64,000 nt of DNA from Cryptomeria japonica (taxonomy: Eukaryota; Streptophyta; Pinopsida; Cupressales; Cupressaceae), in assembly GCF_030272615.1 (NCBI RefSeq), contig NC_081406.1, positions 218,682,997-218,746,996 of the forward strand. The letters are read 5' to 3'. The position numbers were made by a program, and so were the translations under genes. How positions within the stretch are numbered: the first letter of the stretch is position 1; every line of letters starts with the position of its first letter. The notes beneath the pieces were generated by a model that was not told the origin of the DNA, ran no database searches, and worked only from the letters and a program-made list of their open reading frames with translations. Below, in pieces: positions 1 through 11,859 of the stretch.

Positions 1-3000
1 GCTAAACTTCCAAAATCAAGCATTGTTTGAGTGGAATCAAGCAATCTTGGGGGCAAGGAAGGATAAACACCAAAGCAAAAATGAGTATGAAATTTATGAG
101 GATACAATTTATGACATTATAGAAACAATAGAAGATAGTAACCCATTATCAATATAATTAGTTTTGAAAAGCTTCAACACTAAACAACTGTTCCAAAACA
201 AGATGTATGGACTGGTACAAGTTTTTATGATACAAATCAATATAGAAAACAAAACAAGTCAAACACATTCAAAGGGATGTATCACATATGAAGTTACCCA
301 AGTTTTCAAGAGTTGAAGATGTAAAAGGAATATATATTAGACATGGAAAGAACATTTCAATATGAATCTATGTGGATTTTTGTACTTCAAGATACTCTAG
401 TATGTAATGTAGCTTGTTGGTGAAACACACACAAACATACTATTCTTATTTAGCATGCGTTCACAAATTCTGATTAGCACTTAGTACATAAAGAAGAAGA
501 AGAAAATGCCTTAATCCCAAAATATGTAGGATTAAATACCTTGAAGGATCACATCCAAATGTTGCATTAAGCATGAAAATGATACAAGGAATATGACCAC
601 CACCTCTACATTCAAACGTTCTATTAGACCTTAACACTAGTAGTACAAACCTAGTACATCAATCAAGAAAAAAGAGAAGAGACTAAAAATTGGGAGGAAC
701 TTCAACAAGACTTTATTCACACATTCTCCTTTTTTGGATGAAGATGAATGAATCTGCACCACATTAAACAAAAACAAGGAGACCATTTTCAAACTAGTTT
801 CAAAGAACACTCATATTCCACAACTACAAAATCTACCACCTAGAAACCAAGGGATTTGGAAACTAATTGAATGGTTGGAGAAGGTGGTAGATCTAATAGA
901 GAATAAATGTTATAAGGTACAAAAATATGAAGAGGATGTGGACCCAAAAATTGATTTATAGTAGTAGAAGAAGGGAAAAGGGAATTACAACTTAAAAAGG
1001 ATTCCAAAGATCACTATTACAATTACCCTCTCAAGTTAAGAGAAGAGAGTACAACCTCCAAACATAATCCTAAAATGGCAAAGATCAGAGATTAATGGGA
1101 AAAACCAGTTGTGGCACCAGTCATTAAAATACTATCTGAATATGAATATCTATTTCCTCATACTTTCACAAAAATTAAAGGAATAAAAGAAGTGGGAGTT
1201 ATGAGGATACAATTGAAGGAGGGAATTAAACCACACCAGAAAAGACCTTACCACCTTAACCCCAACATTCAAAGAAGTGAGTAAAAATAAAGCTAGATAA
1301 AATGTTGTTCACTGGAATTATAAAATTGGTAGAATTCATTGTAGGAAGAGAGATTTATTCATTTACTGATGGCTTCTTTGAATATCATGAAGTCCATATT
1401 AAGGAGGAAGATCAACCTAAAATAACATTTTCCATAGAGAGGGAATCATTCATGTATACAATTATTGCCCTTTGGACTAAAAAATGCATCCATAGTCTTT
1501 AGCAAAATTATGGTGAATACATTTAAGGAGTTTATTCATGATTTTCTCAAAGTCTATTTGGATGATTGGACAATTTATGGATTAATTAAGAACCACATCT
1601 AGTCCCTCTAGACTATGCTAGAAAAATGCAGAAGCATGCAAATATCCCTTAATATCAATAAATACATCTTTAAAATACATTTTGGCACGTTTTTAGGTCA
1701 TATAATATGTAAAGAAGGTCTTATGGTTGACCCAATGAAGATTGCCTTGTTTATGACAATGTCACCACATATAGTGCCAAGGGTTCAAGCATTTTTAGGA
1801 TATATTAGATATCATAAAATTTTTATCAAAAGGTATGCCATCATATCAACCTTGTTGGAAGAACTCCTCAAGAAAAAGACTAATAAAGCCATTACCTAGA
1901 CTAATCAATGTTAGCAATCATCTAACACCTTAAAAAAAAATAGTGAAACCCCTATTGTTGTATTTCTAGATTGGTCACTACCTTTCCATGTTCATGTAGA
2001 TGCTAGAGGAATGGCTATAGGAGAAATCCTCACCCAACCATGGGGTAATAAGTATCATCCAATTTCCTTTGTTAGCGACAAACTTTCCCAAGTAAAAAGA
2101 AACTACATTTCCACCGAAAGAGTGGCTTTGGCTATAGTTTACATCTTACATTATAATTTTGACACTATTTCTTGTAGGCACCTTTTACATTTCACATATA
2201 CCATGGGCCTTTGAAGTTATTAGTAAACAAACTGAATATCCAAAGAATAATCTATAGATGACTACTATCATTCCAATAATTGAATTTTAACATTATGGTG
2301 AAACTAGGAAAAAATAATCAAGGTCTAGAGTACTTATCTTGAATTGACACAAGCAAAGAACTAGAAGAGGTTGAGGAGGAGGACTTACTTGGAACCCATC
2401 TATTCTATATAACTATGGTACCATAAGAATTTAATGATGTTGCCCAATTACTTTCAATTGGAGAACACCCCACTAATATGACAACACATGATAAACAATT
2501 ATTACTACGAGAATCACTTCCTTTTATACCGATTCAAAGAGAATTATACAAAAATGAGAGATATGGAATTCTTCTAAGAGTGGTCTACAAACGTGAATGA
2601 GAGAAAAACCTAAAAGAAGCACATGAAGGCATTTTCGGGGGACATAACTGTAGAGACACTATTGCTCAAAAAGTACTCCTAGTTGGATTATTGTGGCCTA
2701 GTATATATAAGGATGCTAAGAACTATAAAAAGACTTGCGATATCTACCAAAGAAAAAGGTGATCCATTATTTGAGATGAAAGGCTCCTACAACTAGTTCT
2801 AGCACAAGTTCCATTTAAAATATGGCCTATTTAATTCATTGGACCTATAGACCCTCCGACCAAAATTTCCAAGGCTATATTCATTATTACTGATATAGAT
2901 TACCTAACCAAGTGGGATAAGGATGAAACATCCAAAGATTGCACTACATATATTGTAGCTAAGTTTCTCTACCACAACATAATTACTAGATTTGGATGTC

Positions 3001-4207
3001 CATTGAGCATAGCTAGTGACCAGGGAAGGCATTTTGTGAACATGATAATCAAGGGGTTACTAACCAATTTCATGATCACTCATAATCAAAGTACACCTTA
3101 CCATCTACAAGAAAACAGGGTAATTGAAGCATTCAATAAGATTATTGCACTAATTTAACCAAGATGTGCCATGCAAAAAAAATTGATTAGGACATCAAAA
3201 TTCCTACAATACTCTAGGAGCTATTATACTACCTACAAACAATCTACCAAGCACACTCCTTTTGAACTTGTATATGGGATGAAGGCTCACCTACCTATCA
3301 TCCATAACCCCTTCACAACAATGTCCTTAAGACTCGTAGATTAGGAGTCTATCAAGAAACACTTAGAAGAATTAGACAAACTAGATGAAGCCATATAACA
3401 ACTCAAGTGGAATATCATCTTTTAATAAAAAGATAGAGGTAGAAAGCATGACATGGTTAGAAAATCAAGTCTAAATAATTCAAGGTTGATGATATGGTCC
3501 TCTGTTATAGTAAATTCAAAAAGAAAGGCAAACTAAAGGTTGGATGGTTGGAACCTTATCACATTAATGACATTTTGTAGTCTAGAGAAATCAAACCAAG
3601 AACCTTAGATGGCACAATCTTACAATGCTAAGTGAATGGTACTAGACTAAAATAGTATTAGGCTAATCTCGAGTAGAGTTAACTCGAGGACAAACCAACA
3701 TTTTAAAAGGGAGGATGATGTTGGTAGAAATTATAATTGAATAGATACAATCAAGAAATCCTATTGCATCCCACCACAAGGAGCTCACAAAACCTAAGAT
3801 TCAAAAGACACCATCTAAGATAGGACTAACAGAGATGGGTCACACACACAAACATATAATAGAGTATGACAAAGTGTGACTAGGTACATATGAATATTTA
3901 AGAGAGTATAGAGGAAGATATATGATCATACATATGAATTGATATAGATGATGTAAAATGAGATACAAGGATAAGCAAATGTACCTGATTGATATTTATA
4001 ATACAAATATATAGAATTTTATATATGATAAGTAATGCTTGATGTTCTTTTATGTTTTGTTAACTAGTTCGTACTCTGTTTGGATTGAATCCTTGCATCC
4101 TTTGGATAGCTAAGTTTGATGTATAAACCACAACACTCATAAAGTAATTAGGGCTCACGACTTCGATCTGTGTTCCTCATTTTTCTTGCTAACAACCTTC
4201 ACCAACA
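1..4207 (+). mobile_element. Ty3/gypsy LTR retrotransposon, 3' portion, decayed
   Basis: This is the 3' part of a Ty3/gypsy-type element whose 5' end lies outside the window. Translated pieces match the family's pol order: reverse transcriptase at about 1105-1900, RNase H at about 1950-2230, an integrase zinc-binding region at about 2610-2765, the integrase core at about 2830-3300, and the post-integrase tail to about 3650. RNase H is recognisable from a stretch like DWSLPFHVHVDARG followed by a typical 'SFVSDKLS' run. The interior is a fossil with many breaks (well over ten). The first 900 bases hold no domain I could recognise. A purine-rich tract (AAAAGGGAGGA) sits next to the 3' LTR. Copy 2 of the DUF599 segment lacks this element at the matching position, so it probably inserted after the duplication. 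Confidence 0.85.
3719..4207 (+). repeat. 3' LTR of the gypsy element
   Basis: The LTR is 489 bp. It begins TGTTGGT and ends ACCAACA, a perfect 7-bp inverted terminal repeat, and it directly follows the purine-rich tract. Homology with the second DUF599 segment (from about 24281) starts immediately after its last base, which supports this end. The 5-bp target duplication should be CTTGT (4208-4212), but the matching left copy is outside the window. Confidence 0.85.
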
Positions 4208-5079
4208 CTTGTAATGCGCCTAGTCTTTGGGGTGTGATCCAATGCTTTGCTTATTTTTTGAGTACTTGGTTGTATGCTTTAACTTGGTTTTATGGTATGA
4301 TATTTTCATTAAAAAGAAGAAGAAATATTTAAACACAAATCTATAATAAAAAACTATCATATCTTACAACCAAAATTTGGGGGATGTAAGATTAAACAAG
4401 TTCACCAAAATAAAAATAAATAATTTTGCCCCCTTTTAACTATCTAGATTGGTGAATTGATCAATCAATCAATACACGACTAACTTAGATGAATTAGATC
4501 AATTTAGAAACAATAAATAAATTGCTACAAATTTAGTAATAAAAGATAAGGGAACTTAACTTGAGATGTGACAAGTGGGCGATTTGTTGTAACCCATGTT
4601 CTATGATTGAATTTTGTTTTTACTATCAAACCCATGATTATGAAGAAATGATCTTTACTATATTTGGGTTTAATCCTACATTTATAGTTCTAATCTTTGA
4701 ACCTGTGACGTATATCCTCTTTATGTAGTTTTGAAACTTGAACTTTACATCTTTGGCCTTCAAAAATCCTACTTTCCTCCAATACTTGTGAATGGTGGTT
4801 CTTAGAAGCACCTTCAAATCTTGTGTCAAAGAAGGGAAGTTGACTATCTTTCCACCTTACAACTTACTAAGACCCTTTGATTGACTCAATGACTTTGAAA
4901 AAGTTGGAAGATACAAAGTTGAAATGCAAATGTCTATATTTATCCTTATGATGTGTAGATGTTGACCTCGAACAACATTATAAAGAAATGAAAATAGTTT
5001 TCCACACCCTTTTGAATGAAAACAATGTCATTTATGTGACAAAAAAAAAGTTTGCACTATTAACTTGTTTATATTAAAA

Positions 5080-5510
5080 TGAAAGAAGATCATATAGCTT
5101 ACATCAATACGATTGTTCATTATTTTCATTCAATAGAATGGTAGATAAATTAATTTTGATATTTAAAAAAAGAAAAAAAACATATTATAAAATTTGATCA
5201 AACTGTTTTAATTCTAGTATATACTCAACCTGAAAAAAGTTAAAAATTTCTATAGCTTACATCACATGAGAATGTGTTCACTACTTTCATTCAATAAAAT
5301 TGTAGATAAATTCATTTATGATATTATTTTAAAAAATAAAAAATATATATTATAAAATTTAATCAAACTATTTTAATTATAATTAACTTTGTTTATATTC
5401 AAATTGTATTTGTTACCTCCTCTTGATAAAAGAAGACAAGACCATTCAAAACTTGAATGGTGGATAAATTAATTTTAATATTTAAAAAAAATATACACCA
5501 TAAAATTATG
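5080..5510. repeat. AT-rich tandem repeat, about 160 bp period
   Basis: A unit starting near 'tatagcttacatca' and containing 'ttcattcaata' and 'gtagataaatt' occurs at about 5091 and about 5250. A third, partial unit lies at about 5450. The units have diverged visibly. It is absent from the matching part of copy 2, so it was gained in copy 1 or lost in copy 2. No coding content is seen. Confidence 0.6.
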
Positions 5511-5553
5511 ATTATTTCATTGATTCATTTATTACCACTAATAAATGCATTAG

Positions 5554-5741
5554 TATTCTCCATGTTAGTTCTAACAGATTTCTACAATCCGTCATATAAT
5601 TATCAATAGCACATTTCTGGATTTTGTGTGTAAGATTTTTGCATCAGCGTTTTGGATCACACTTTGCTGATGCAAAAATCTTAAAAATCTTACACACAAT
5701 CCAATCCAGAAATGTGCTCTTGATAATTATATTCTCCATGT
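5554..5741. mobile_element. Small hairpin (MITE-like) insertion with 12-bp flanking direct repeats
   Basis: The 12-mer TATTCTCCATGT occurs at 5554-5565 and again at 5730-5741. Between them lies a strong inverted repeat, with left arm about 5596-5648 and right arm about 5666-5730. It pairs GCATCAGC with GCTGATGC near the loop and ATAATTAT with its complement at the base. The loop is about 17 bases. Copy 2 lacks the structure. The inverted repeat does not reach the left direct repeat (about 30 unpaired bases), so the ends do not match a standard transposon family exactly. Confidence 0.6.
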
Positions 5742-6063
5742 GCCAAACTAAAAATATGATTGAAAACGAAACACAAATCTAATTTTACGATATAAATTGG
5801 ATGGACTCTGGAGGGTACTCCGATTTTTGTAACGGCCAAGTAAAAAGCGCCACAAAGGCCTGGAAAGCGAACGGCTCGTTCACGTTTTCTTTACATGCAA
5901 TCAACTTCCAGCAAAATTTCTGGTGGGAAACTAAAACTCAGCGTTGACAATTGTCTCGAAAGTACAATTCAACTTGGATTTCTCTACAAGTCATTTAAAA
6001 CTTGGATTTCGCTCCCATTCGAAAGCACTCAATTCCTGAAGTTGCATTCGGAAAGAAAGAATT

Positions 6064-8523
6064 ATGGGTTTTGATCAGCACTATCTAGACCTCACATTGG
6101 TCCCTTCAGGCTTGCTTATATTGAGTGCCTACCACGCATGGCTTCTTTACAGAATCATCAAACATCCCACCACTACTGTCATTGGCCTCAATGCATTAAA
6201 CAGGGAAATTTGGGTCGATACCATGATGGCTGTAAGCTCTGCATCTTTCTCCGACTAACATATTCAGCTAAATTCAAGCATTAGATTGAAACATTTTTTC
6301 TTTTTACTCAATTGTTTGTTATATGTAATGATGTTATGTTCAATTACATTGATATTTAAAGTCATATTTAGTGCATTCAATCCAAGATCAGTAGCCTCAA
6401 TTAAAACCCAGAACCCCTGTAATGTTAGATTTTTTAAATTTTTTAGGCTTGTTCTTACTTGTTTAGCATATATTTAGGGATATCAATATGTTTAACCCTC
6501 TTTGCTATTTAATTGCAAAACCCTCAGATGTTTGGGCTTTTACAGTTACAGGCCATAATGTTAGATAATTTCTGGAAAAGAGCTCTAAAAACATTTAGAT
6601 CTAAATCCCTCTTCGTGTGTATTTTATGTAGAGTTGAATATGGATTTAGAATGCAGACGAAGTTAAACTGAACCATCCCTAAAATAAAGAGAATGGATAG
6701 TAATATCCAGACATGCTTCACAAAATTCATTCTATTCTGTAGCTGAATGAGTATATGCCATTCTTCTCAACAAGTAGATAGTGTTAAAAAGTTTCAGGGG
6801 ACCTGTTTGGACTTGAGGAGGGTAAGGTTCATCCCATCCCATCCCATCACATCATGATATGACTATAAGATATCTATCAACTGTTGAGGAGATTTTGTTG
6901 CAAATTCATTTTACATTAAAAAAATCTTATTTTGCACAGTGAAGCAAGCCACAAGGGTGACTAAGTTTTCAGTCAGTAGGCAATTTTAATGGATCTGAAC
7001 TGTTGGAGAAAATGAGTCACACTAATTATAATAAGGAAGCTCTAGCAACCCAAAATCCAAATAGAGATTTTAGGTTTAAGTTTAATGACAAAGCAACCCA
7101 AAATGCAGATAGAGATTCTAGGTTTAAGCTTAATGATAAGAGCAACCCAAAATGCATATAGAGATTCTAGGTTTAATCTTAATGATAGAGCAACCTGCAA
7201 ACTAAAATGCAAATGGAATATTCTAGGTTCATTTCTTAGCAAGTCCGTAAAAGGTAACAAGAATTGTCTAAAAAGAGCTCTAGGAATTCAAAATGCAAAT
7301 AGAAGATTCTAGGTTTAAGCTTGAAGATAGAAGAACCTAAAATGCAAATAGAATATTCTAGGTTCTAATTCCTAGCAAATCCATGAACAGAAAAGGAACT
7401 GTCTTAGAAGGGTTGGATGCATATGGATTGAACCTTACATGTCCATCCCTGGGTTGTGTACTTGTCCTGTCTATTTCATCTAAAACAAATCCGAAGTCTT
7501 CCCTTGCATTTGATTTTTCTCACACTGTGTTTTTGGTTTTCCCTTCATTGTGTAGTTTGCAGTTATTTTCTGATCCTTTCCTTTTATTCTCATTTGTGTA
7601 GAATTCTAATTGAAGTGCAAATCGATGGTATCTCAGCAGTGGGCAGATTTTGGTAAACAGCAGCGGTCATGCTATTTTTCATTGAAATAGTTTGAGTTAA
7701 GCACTGGACTCAAATTTACAGTCTTTAAATCATAATTTATTAATTGAATAAGATCTGTCCTTTTAAAAGCAACAATGTCTTGGTCCTCTGTTTTCTGGTC
7801 TTGCAAACTCTCTTGCTACTCTAACTTGCACAAAAATTCTTCCAGTCTTAACTCTTGATGTACCATTGACCTTAATTAAAGTTAATGTCAATCTCTGATC
7901 ATTGTTGTGGTCTTTGTTGCCTTTAGGATGGAATTAAGAATGGAGTGCTCGCAGTTCAGACACTGCGGAACAACATAATGGCCTCCACTCTGCTTGGATC
8001 AACAGCCATCACACTGAGCTCATTGATTGGCGTGCTGGTGAGCAGCACAAATGGATCTGGTGCAGTGAGTGCCCTTATATATGGTGATCATAGCAGGATT
8101 GGCTCTTTTATAAAGTACTTCACCATTCTCATATGTTTCCTGATAGCATTTGTGTGCAATCTTCAGTCAATACGTTACTACAGCCATGTGAGTTTTCTGA
8201 TAAATGTGCCCAAGGATAAGTATTTGCCCGCACACTCATCGATTTATTTTGTGAGCAAAGCATTGAACAGAGGAAGCTACTTCTGGTCTTTGGGACTCAA
8301 GGCATTTTACTTCTCTTTCCCTCTCTTTTTGTGGTTATTTGGCCCCCTTCCAATGTTTGTTTCCTGTTGTTCAATGGTGGGTGTTCTTTATTTCTTGGAT
8401 ACTGCAACCCCTTTCACCCAAACACTTCCTCTGAATGGCAGAGCAAATGTTGATGTAGAACAATGTTCTTCTCCAGCGCCTCCTTCCCCTCCCCTGCAAA
8501 TAAAATGTAATCATCTAAATTAA
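6064..8523 (+). CDS. DUF599 family membrane protein, copy 1 (two exons)
   Basis: I recognise a plant DUF599 (Pfam PF04654) protein. The family has no established biochemical role. Exon 1 is 6064-6231 (56 codons) and ends at a GCT|gtaagc donor. Exon 2 is 7927-8523, after a ttgcctttag acceptor, with the junction in phase 0. The protein is 254 residues, in the family's usual range. Hydrophobic segments lie near residues 11-30, 72-95, 119-136 and 181-214 (possibly two helices), so it is probably a multi-pass membrane protein. Residues 217-254 form a polar Ser/Pro-rich tail. The start is the first Met, and the N-terminus MGFDQ is conserved in copy 2. The intron is 1695 bp. No frameshift or internal stop is seen. 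The protein is about 92% identical to copy 2 (about 20 differences, hand count), which suggests both remain under constraint. Confidence 0.9.
7043..7200. repeat. Intronic minisatellite, about 49 bp period
   Basis: Three adjacent units share 'caacccaaaatgca..tagagattctaggttta' followed by 'taatgata(a/g)ag'. Related, more diverged units continue to about 7370. It lies wholly inside the DUF599 copy 1 intron. Copy 2 has related but rearranged units at about 26756-27000, so copy number changed after the duplication. Confidence 0.7.
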
Positions 8524-8879
8524 TATTAATTCTTTATTCATCTGTAGCTTAGAATGTGTTTAATTTGGTAAAATGATTTTGTGAAGCCTCTGTTATCATT
8601 TTTAGATCTGGTTGGTACTTTTCTCTGAGTCGAACGTTTGTAATCTGGATAGACAAGGATCAAGATTTCCTATTAAACATTCCACTGTCTTTTATAACCT
8701 CAACATGTTACATGGCATAAGGAGTGCATGAATACCCAGTACACAGTTTTAAACTTCGGTAAAAGAGCAGAAAAGAATGATTTGGGAAGGGGGGTTTTCC
8801 TAGTCAGGAATAGTTACAGTTTCTTAGGAGTTAGAATAGATTTTGGTATATAATTATGGTGTGGATGCCCCCATTGTTG

Positions 8880-9265
8880 TGAAATGCTAGGTAAATATTG
8901 CTTCTCTTCAATCCCAACAAGCTGAGTCCAATTTCAACAGTGACAAGAAGATTTCACAATCTCTACAATTCTGAGTCCAAACTCTTGCAAAACTACTTCT
9001 TTATGAGCCCATCAAGAAACTCATCTTTGAGGTCAGTGAAGACAGTGGTGAGAGCAGCAGGGATACAAAAAGGAAGAGACATCGTGCTTGTAGTTCTACA
9101 ACTGCCTATGTATAACCCATTGGTTGGCAAGTGCCCATCTACAATCCAAAAGCCAGACATGCAGAACAGAACATATGACAGAAGGTGCCCAAGGATATCC
9201 AGCGCGACAATTCATTATGATTGGGATGTTGATTTTGTCTCTTATTAAAGTCATAACAGTACATA
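8880..9265. other. Conserved non-coding or relic block downstream of DUF599 copy 1
   Basis: This block matches 29505-29855 downstream of copy 2 closely. Shared stretches include 'tctcttcaatcccaacaagctga' (in parts), 'gtcagtgaagacagtggtga' and 'aacccattggttggcaagt'. Both copies have open frames here, but their starts and ends differ and I recognise no protein, so I do not call a gene. It could be part of the 3' transcript region, a pseudogene fragment, or simply unbroken duplicate DNA. Confidence 0.4.
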
Positions 9266-9365
9266 AAGTAGATCTCCGTATGTTCACATTTTGTATTCCC
9301 CACATTTTTGGGGTGTTTTGGATTACACTAGCATATTCATATAAGAATTATACTGGCAGATGGAA

Positions 9366-9621
9366 ATTTTAATTTTTCAGTTATACAACCAATCAGCTAT
9401 TATATTAAATTCATTGATTCAAATAATTAAGTCCTATCTTTTACTTATTTTATTTTCAAAACTGAAATTCACAAATTATTAATATAAAGCTCCTTTTTCT
9501 TAATAAATAATCACTTTTGACATCCATCCAAAACTATTAGCACCCATTATAACTTTTAAGATATTGGTAGAATTGCTTTTTAAGATTTCTTTATTATTAT
9601 TATTTTCTATGGACAAGGTAT
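9366..9621. other. AT-rich DNA with no feature, present only in copy 1
   Basis: This stretch lies between the end of homology to copy 2 and the first giant LTR. Together with 14012-14100 and 20964-21055 it forms the host sequence of the insertion block. It has no counterpart in copy 2. I see no gene or recognisable element. Confidence 0.4.
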
Positions 9622-10481
9622 CGTTGATGTGTTTTTTATGCACATGTAAACACAGAATAAAATACCGAAGTATCTTATCCTTTCTTGAGTAAAGTCTCCA
9701 AATGCTGAAGATGTCGCAAAAAGGATCAATCGGGATGACTTCAAGGTTCTTTGCTCTAGGATCTCTACGTGTGGATAAACTCTTTGTGGTATGATGTGAT
9801 TTGTTGGAATCACAAGGGGACTTACACTTGGTGACCTAAACATCTGATTTGCTGGAATCACAAGATTTACTAACTAACTGGATGACAAACAAATGGCAAA
9901 AGATGCAAGGTTCAGGAAGTCTACTCTACTACCTAGAATGCGAGAAGATGGATGAATGACTAGGTGGAGTCCTACTGGGCTGGGTCTCACCATCAGGCTG
10001 AACAATTCAACACCAACTCAATGCAATCTTCTAAGGGATGCTTCCAATATGTTTAAATCGTACACCATCTGACAATGATCACCATTCAAGAAAATGTATG
10101 AAACAATAGACGTGTAACGACTTATGATTAAGCTCATTTCATTCCAGTTGACCACGCAAGGCGCACTTACCATCAGCAAGAGGCTAGTGGTTTGGATTAG
10201 ACGGATTCCACACAGGTGCATTCAACAATTTCCTTCATTCGATCTAATCATCTACCATCTAGAATTGAAGATTCAACAAGAAACCATGCATATTGCAAGA
10301 AATGACACACTTCACCATTAATTCAATGAAAATGGAGTTTGTTTACAATCAATGGCAACAATTTCTTGCCTTGTCCTCCTATTCTACTCTAATTGCTACT
10401 CTATCAACTGACTATTCACCTTCTAACTACTCTCTATTCACTAACTCCTTTCTATTAGCCTTTTCAAATGAAGAGTCAAGG

Positions 10482-10489
10482 CTTATATA
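10482..10489 (-). promoter_or_regulatory. TATA box of giant LTR A
   Basis: On the minus strand this reads TATATAAG. It lies in the same position relative to flanking sequence as the TATA box of unit B (19649-19656), and about 65 bases downstream of a telobox palindrome. It is the likely core promoter of the LTR. This is inferred from position and conservation between the two copies. Confidence 0.6.
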
Positions 10490-10553
10490 GTGCCCACAAT
10501 ACAATTCGATGGCTAAGATCAATTTGAGATCAATGGCCAAGATTCAATAATGC

Positions 10554-10571
10554 AAACCCTAATTAGGGTTT
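10554..10571. promoter_or_regulatory. Telobox palindrome in giant LTR A
   Basis: AAACCCTAATTAGGGTTT is a perfect 18-bp palindrome of two plant telobox half-sites (AAACCCTA). The same 18 bases occur at 19567-19584 in unit B, although sequence around them has diverged. Teloboxes are known plant promoter elements bound by Myb-like telobox factors. A role in LTR transcription is inference. Confidence 0.55.
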
Positions 10572-11859
10572 GTTACAACCATTACATAACATTTAATGCT
10601 TGACCAATGATAAAATTACATCTTTAGGACACATGTCTTCTCCGGAAAATTCGACCAATAGATAGCTGGGGTAGGTACATAGAAGTTTGTGCCACCTTCC
10701 ATGAGTTAGGTACATTGAATCTGGACATGCTGAGGTGGACCAACCCGACTGGAGGAGTGATGACTAGGATGCCACCTCGTCTGACACTTGGTTGATGTCA
10801 ATTTGATGTTGTTGAGAAGCTAGCTTTAATTAACTCTTCTGAAACTATCTACTTCTTCAACGAACCCTTGCTCTGACTTCTTTTTTCTTTGATGTGCAGG
10901 ACGATTGATGTACCTCGCCTTAGAATGCTGGATTGGAAGAAGTTATTCCTGATGATGCTTGACCGAAGAAGGCCGTCCTTATCCTTGCTTGATCTTCTTT
11001 GATGAGAACCTGCCGACTTGTAGATCCTCCGGACTTTGGAGTTGCCATCTTGATACCTACACAACATTTCACAATTAGCAATATATCTTGAAGTGTAGAA
11101 ATATAGACTAAAAAGGAAGATTTCAGATTTTAATTAGGAAACTTCATGATAAATCTTGAGTTATCATTTCCTACTTAACCATGCCAAACTTAGATTTTTC
11201 AAAACAAATGCTCAAAATTCAAATCTTCAACAATGGTGTCAAGATGATTTCGCCATACCTCCTCTTGAGTATTAAACTCTAAGAAATGATGCAAAAATAG
11301 ATGAATTTCGCTAGGCAAAGTGTAGATCCAAGCTCTCTTGAATGAATGGCGCCTCCTCTAGCTTGGGAAAGCATAAAACTCCACTTCCTTCTAGCCTTCC
11401 AACACTTGAAAGAAATTTTCTCCAAGTACACTAGATTTCGCACCTCCTTCTAGCTCCCCAAATTCGCACTTAAGGCAATGATTGAATGATTTGAAATGTG
11501 AAAAAACTCCTCCAATATATAGAGCGCTCATCCTTTTGCTCCCTCTAGGCCGACTTGGCAAAAAGAGGTTAAAAAATAAATAAAATTCCAAAAAGGGGGC
11601 CGACTTGGCAAAATGAACGCAAAATAGTGCCTTGAGCGCTTTATTTTTAATTTTAATTTAATAAAAATTAATTTTAAATGCCTCCAAAGCAAAATTTCGA
11701 TTTTCACAAGGCTTAAAATTAATTTATTAAATGCCAAAATGCTTTTAATTTAATGCCAATTTAATTTTAATTTCCCAAATGCCTCAACATTAGCAATTTT
11801 GGCGATCTAATGCAATTTGGAGAATATCAAATTTTAGAACAAGGCTCAATGAAGTTTTG

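Larger units (their letters stand above)
4208..9365. repeat. DUF599 segmental duplication, copy 1, main part
   Basis: This stretch aligns with about 24281-29960 in the same order and orientation. Matches cover 4208-4990, the promoter and 5' leader region (about 5810-6063), both exons, most of the intron, and about 700 bases downstream. The unit offset is about 20.07 kb. Alignment fails between about 5000 and 5810, where copy 1 holds an AT-rich tandem repeat and a hairpin insertion. Homology stops at about 9365 and resumes at about 21056, beyond a block of later insertions. Confidence 0.85.

Noticed and set aside
4638-4829. A small minus-strand frame with a similar one in copy 2 (24732-24977)
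   Set aside because: The two are only duplicates of the same non-coding DNA. Their frames and lengths do not agree, as expected without selection.
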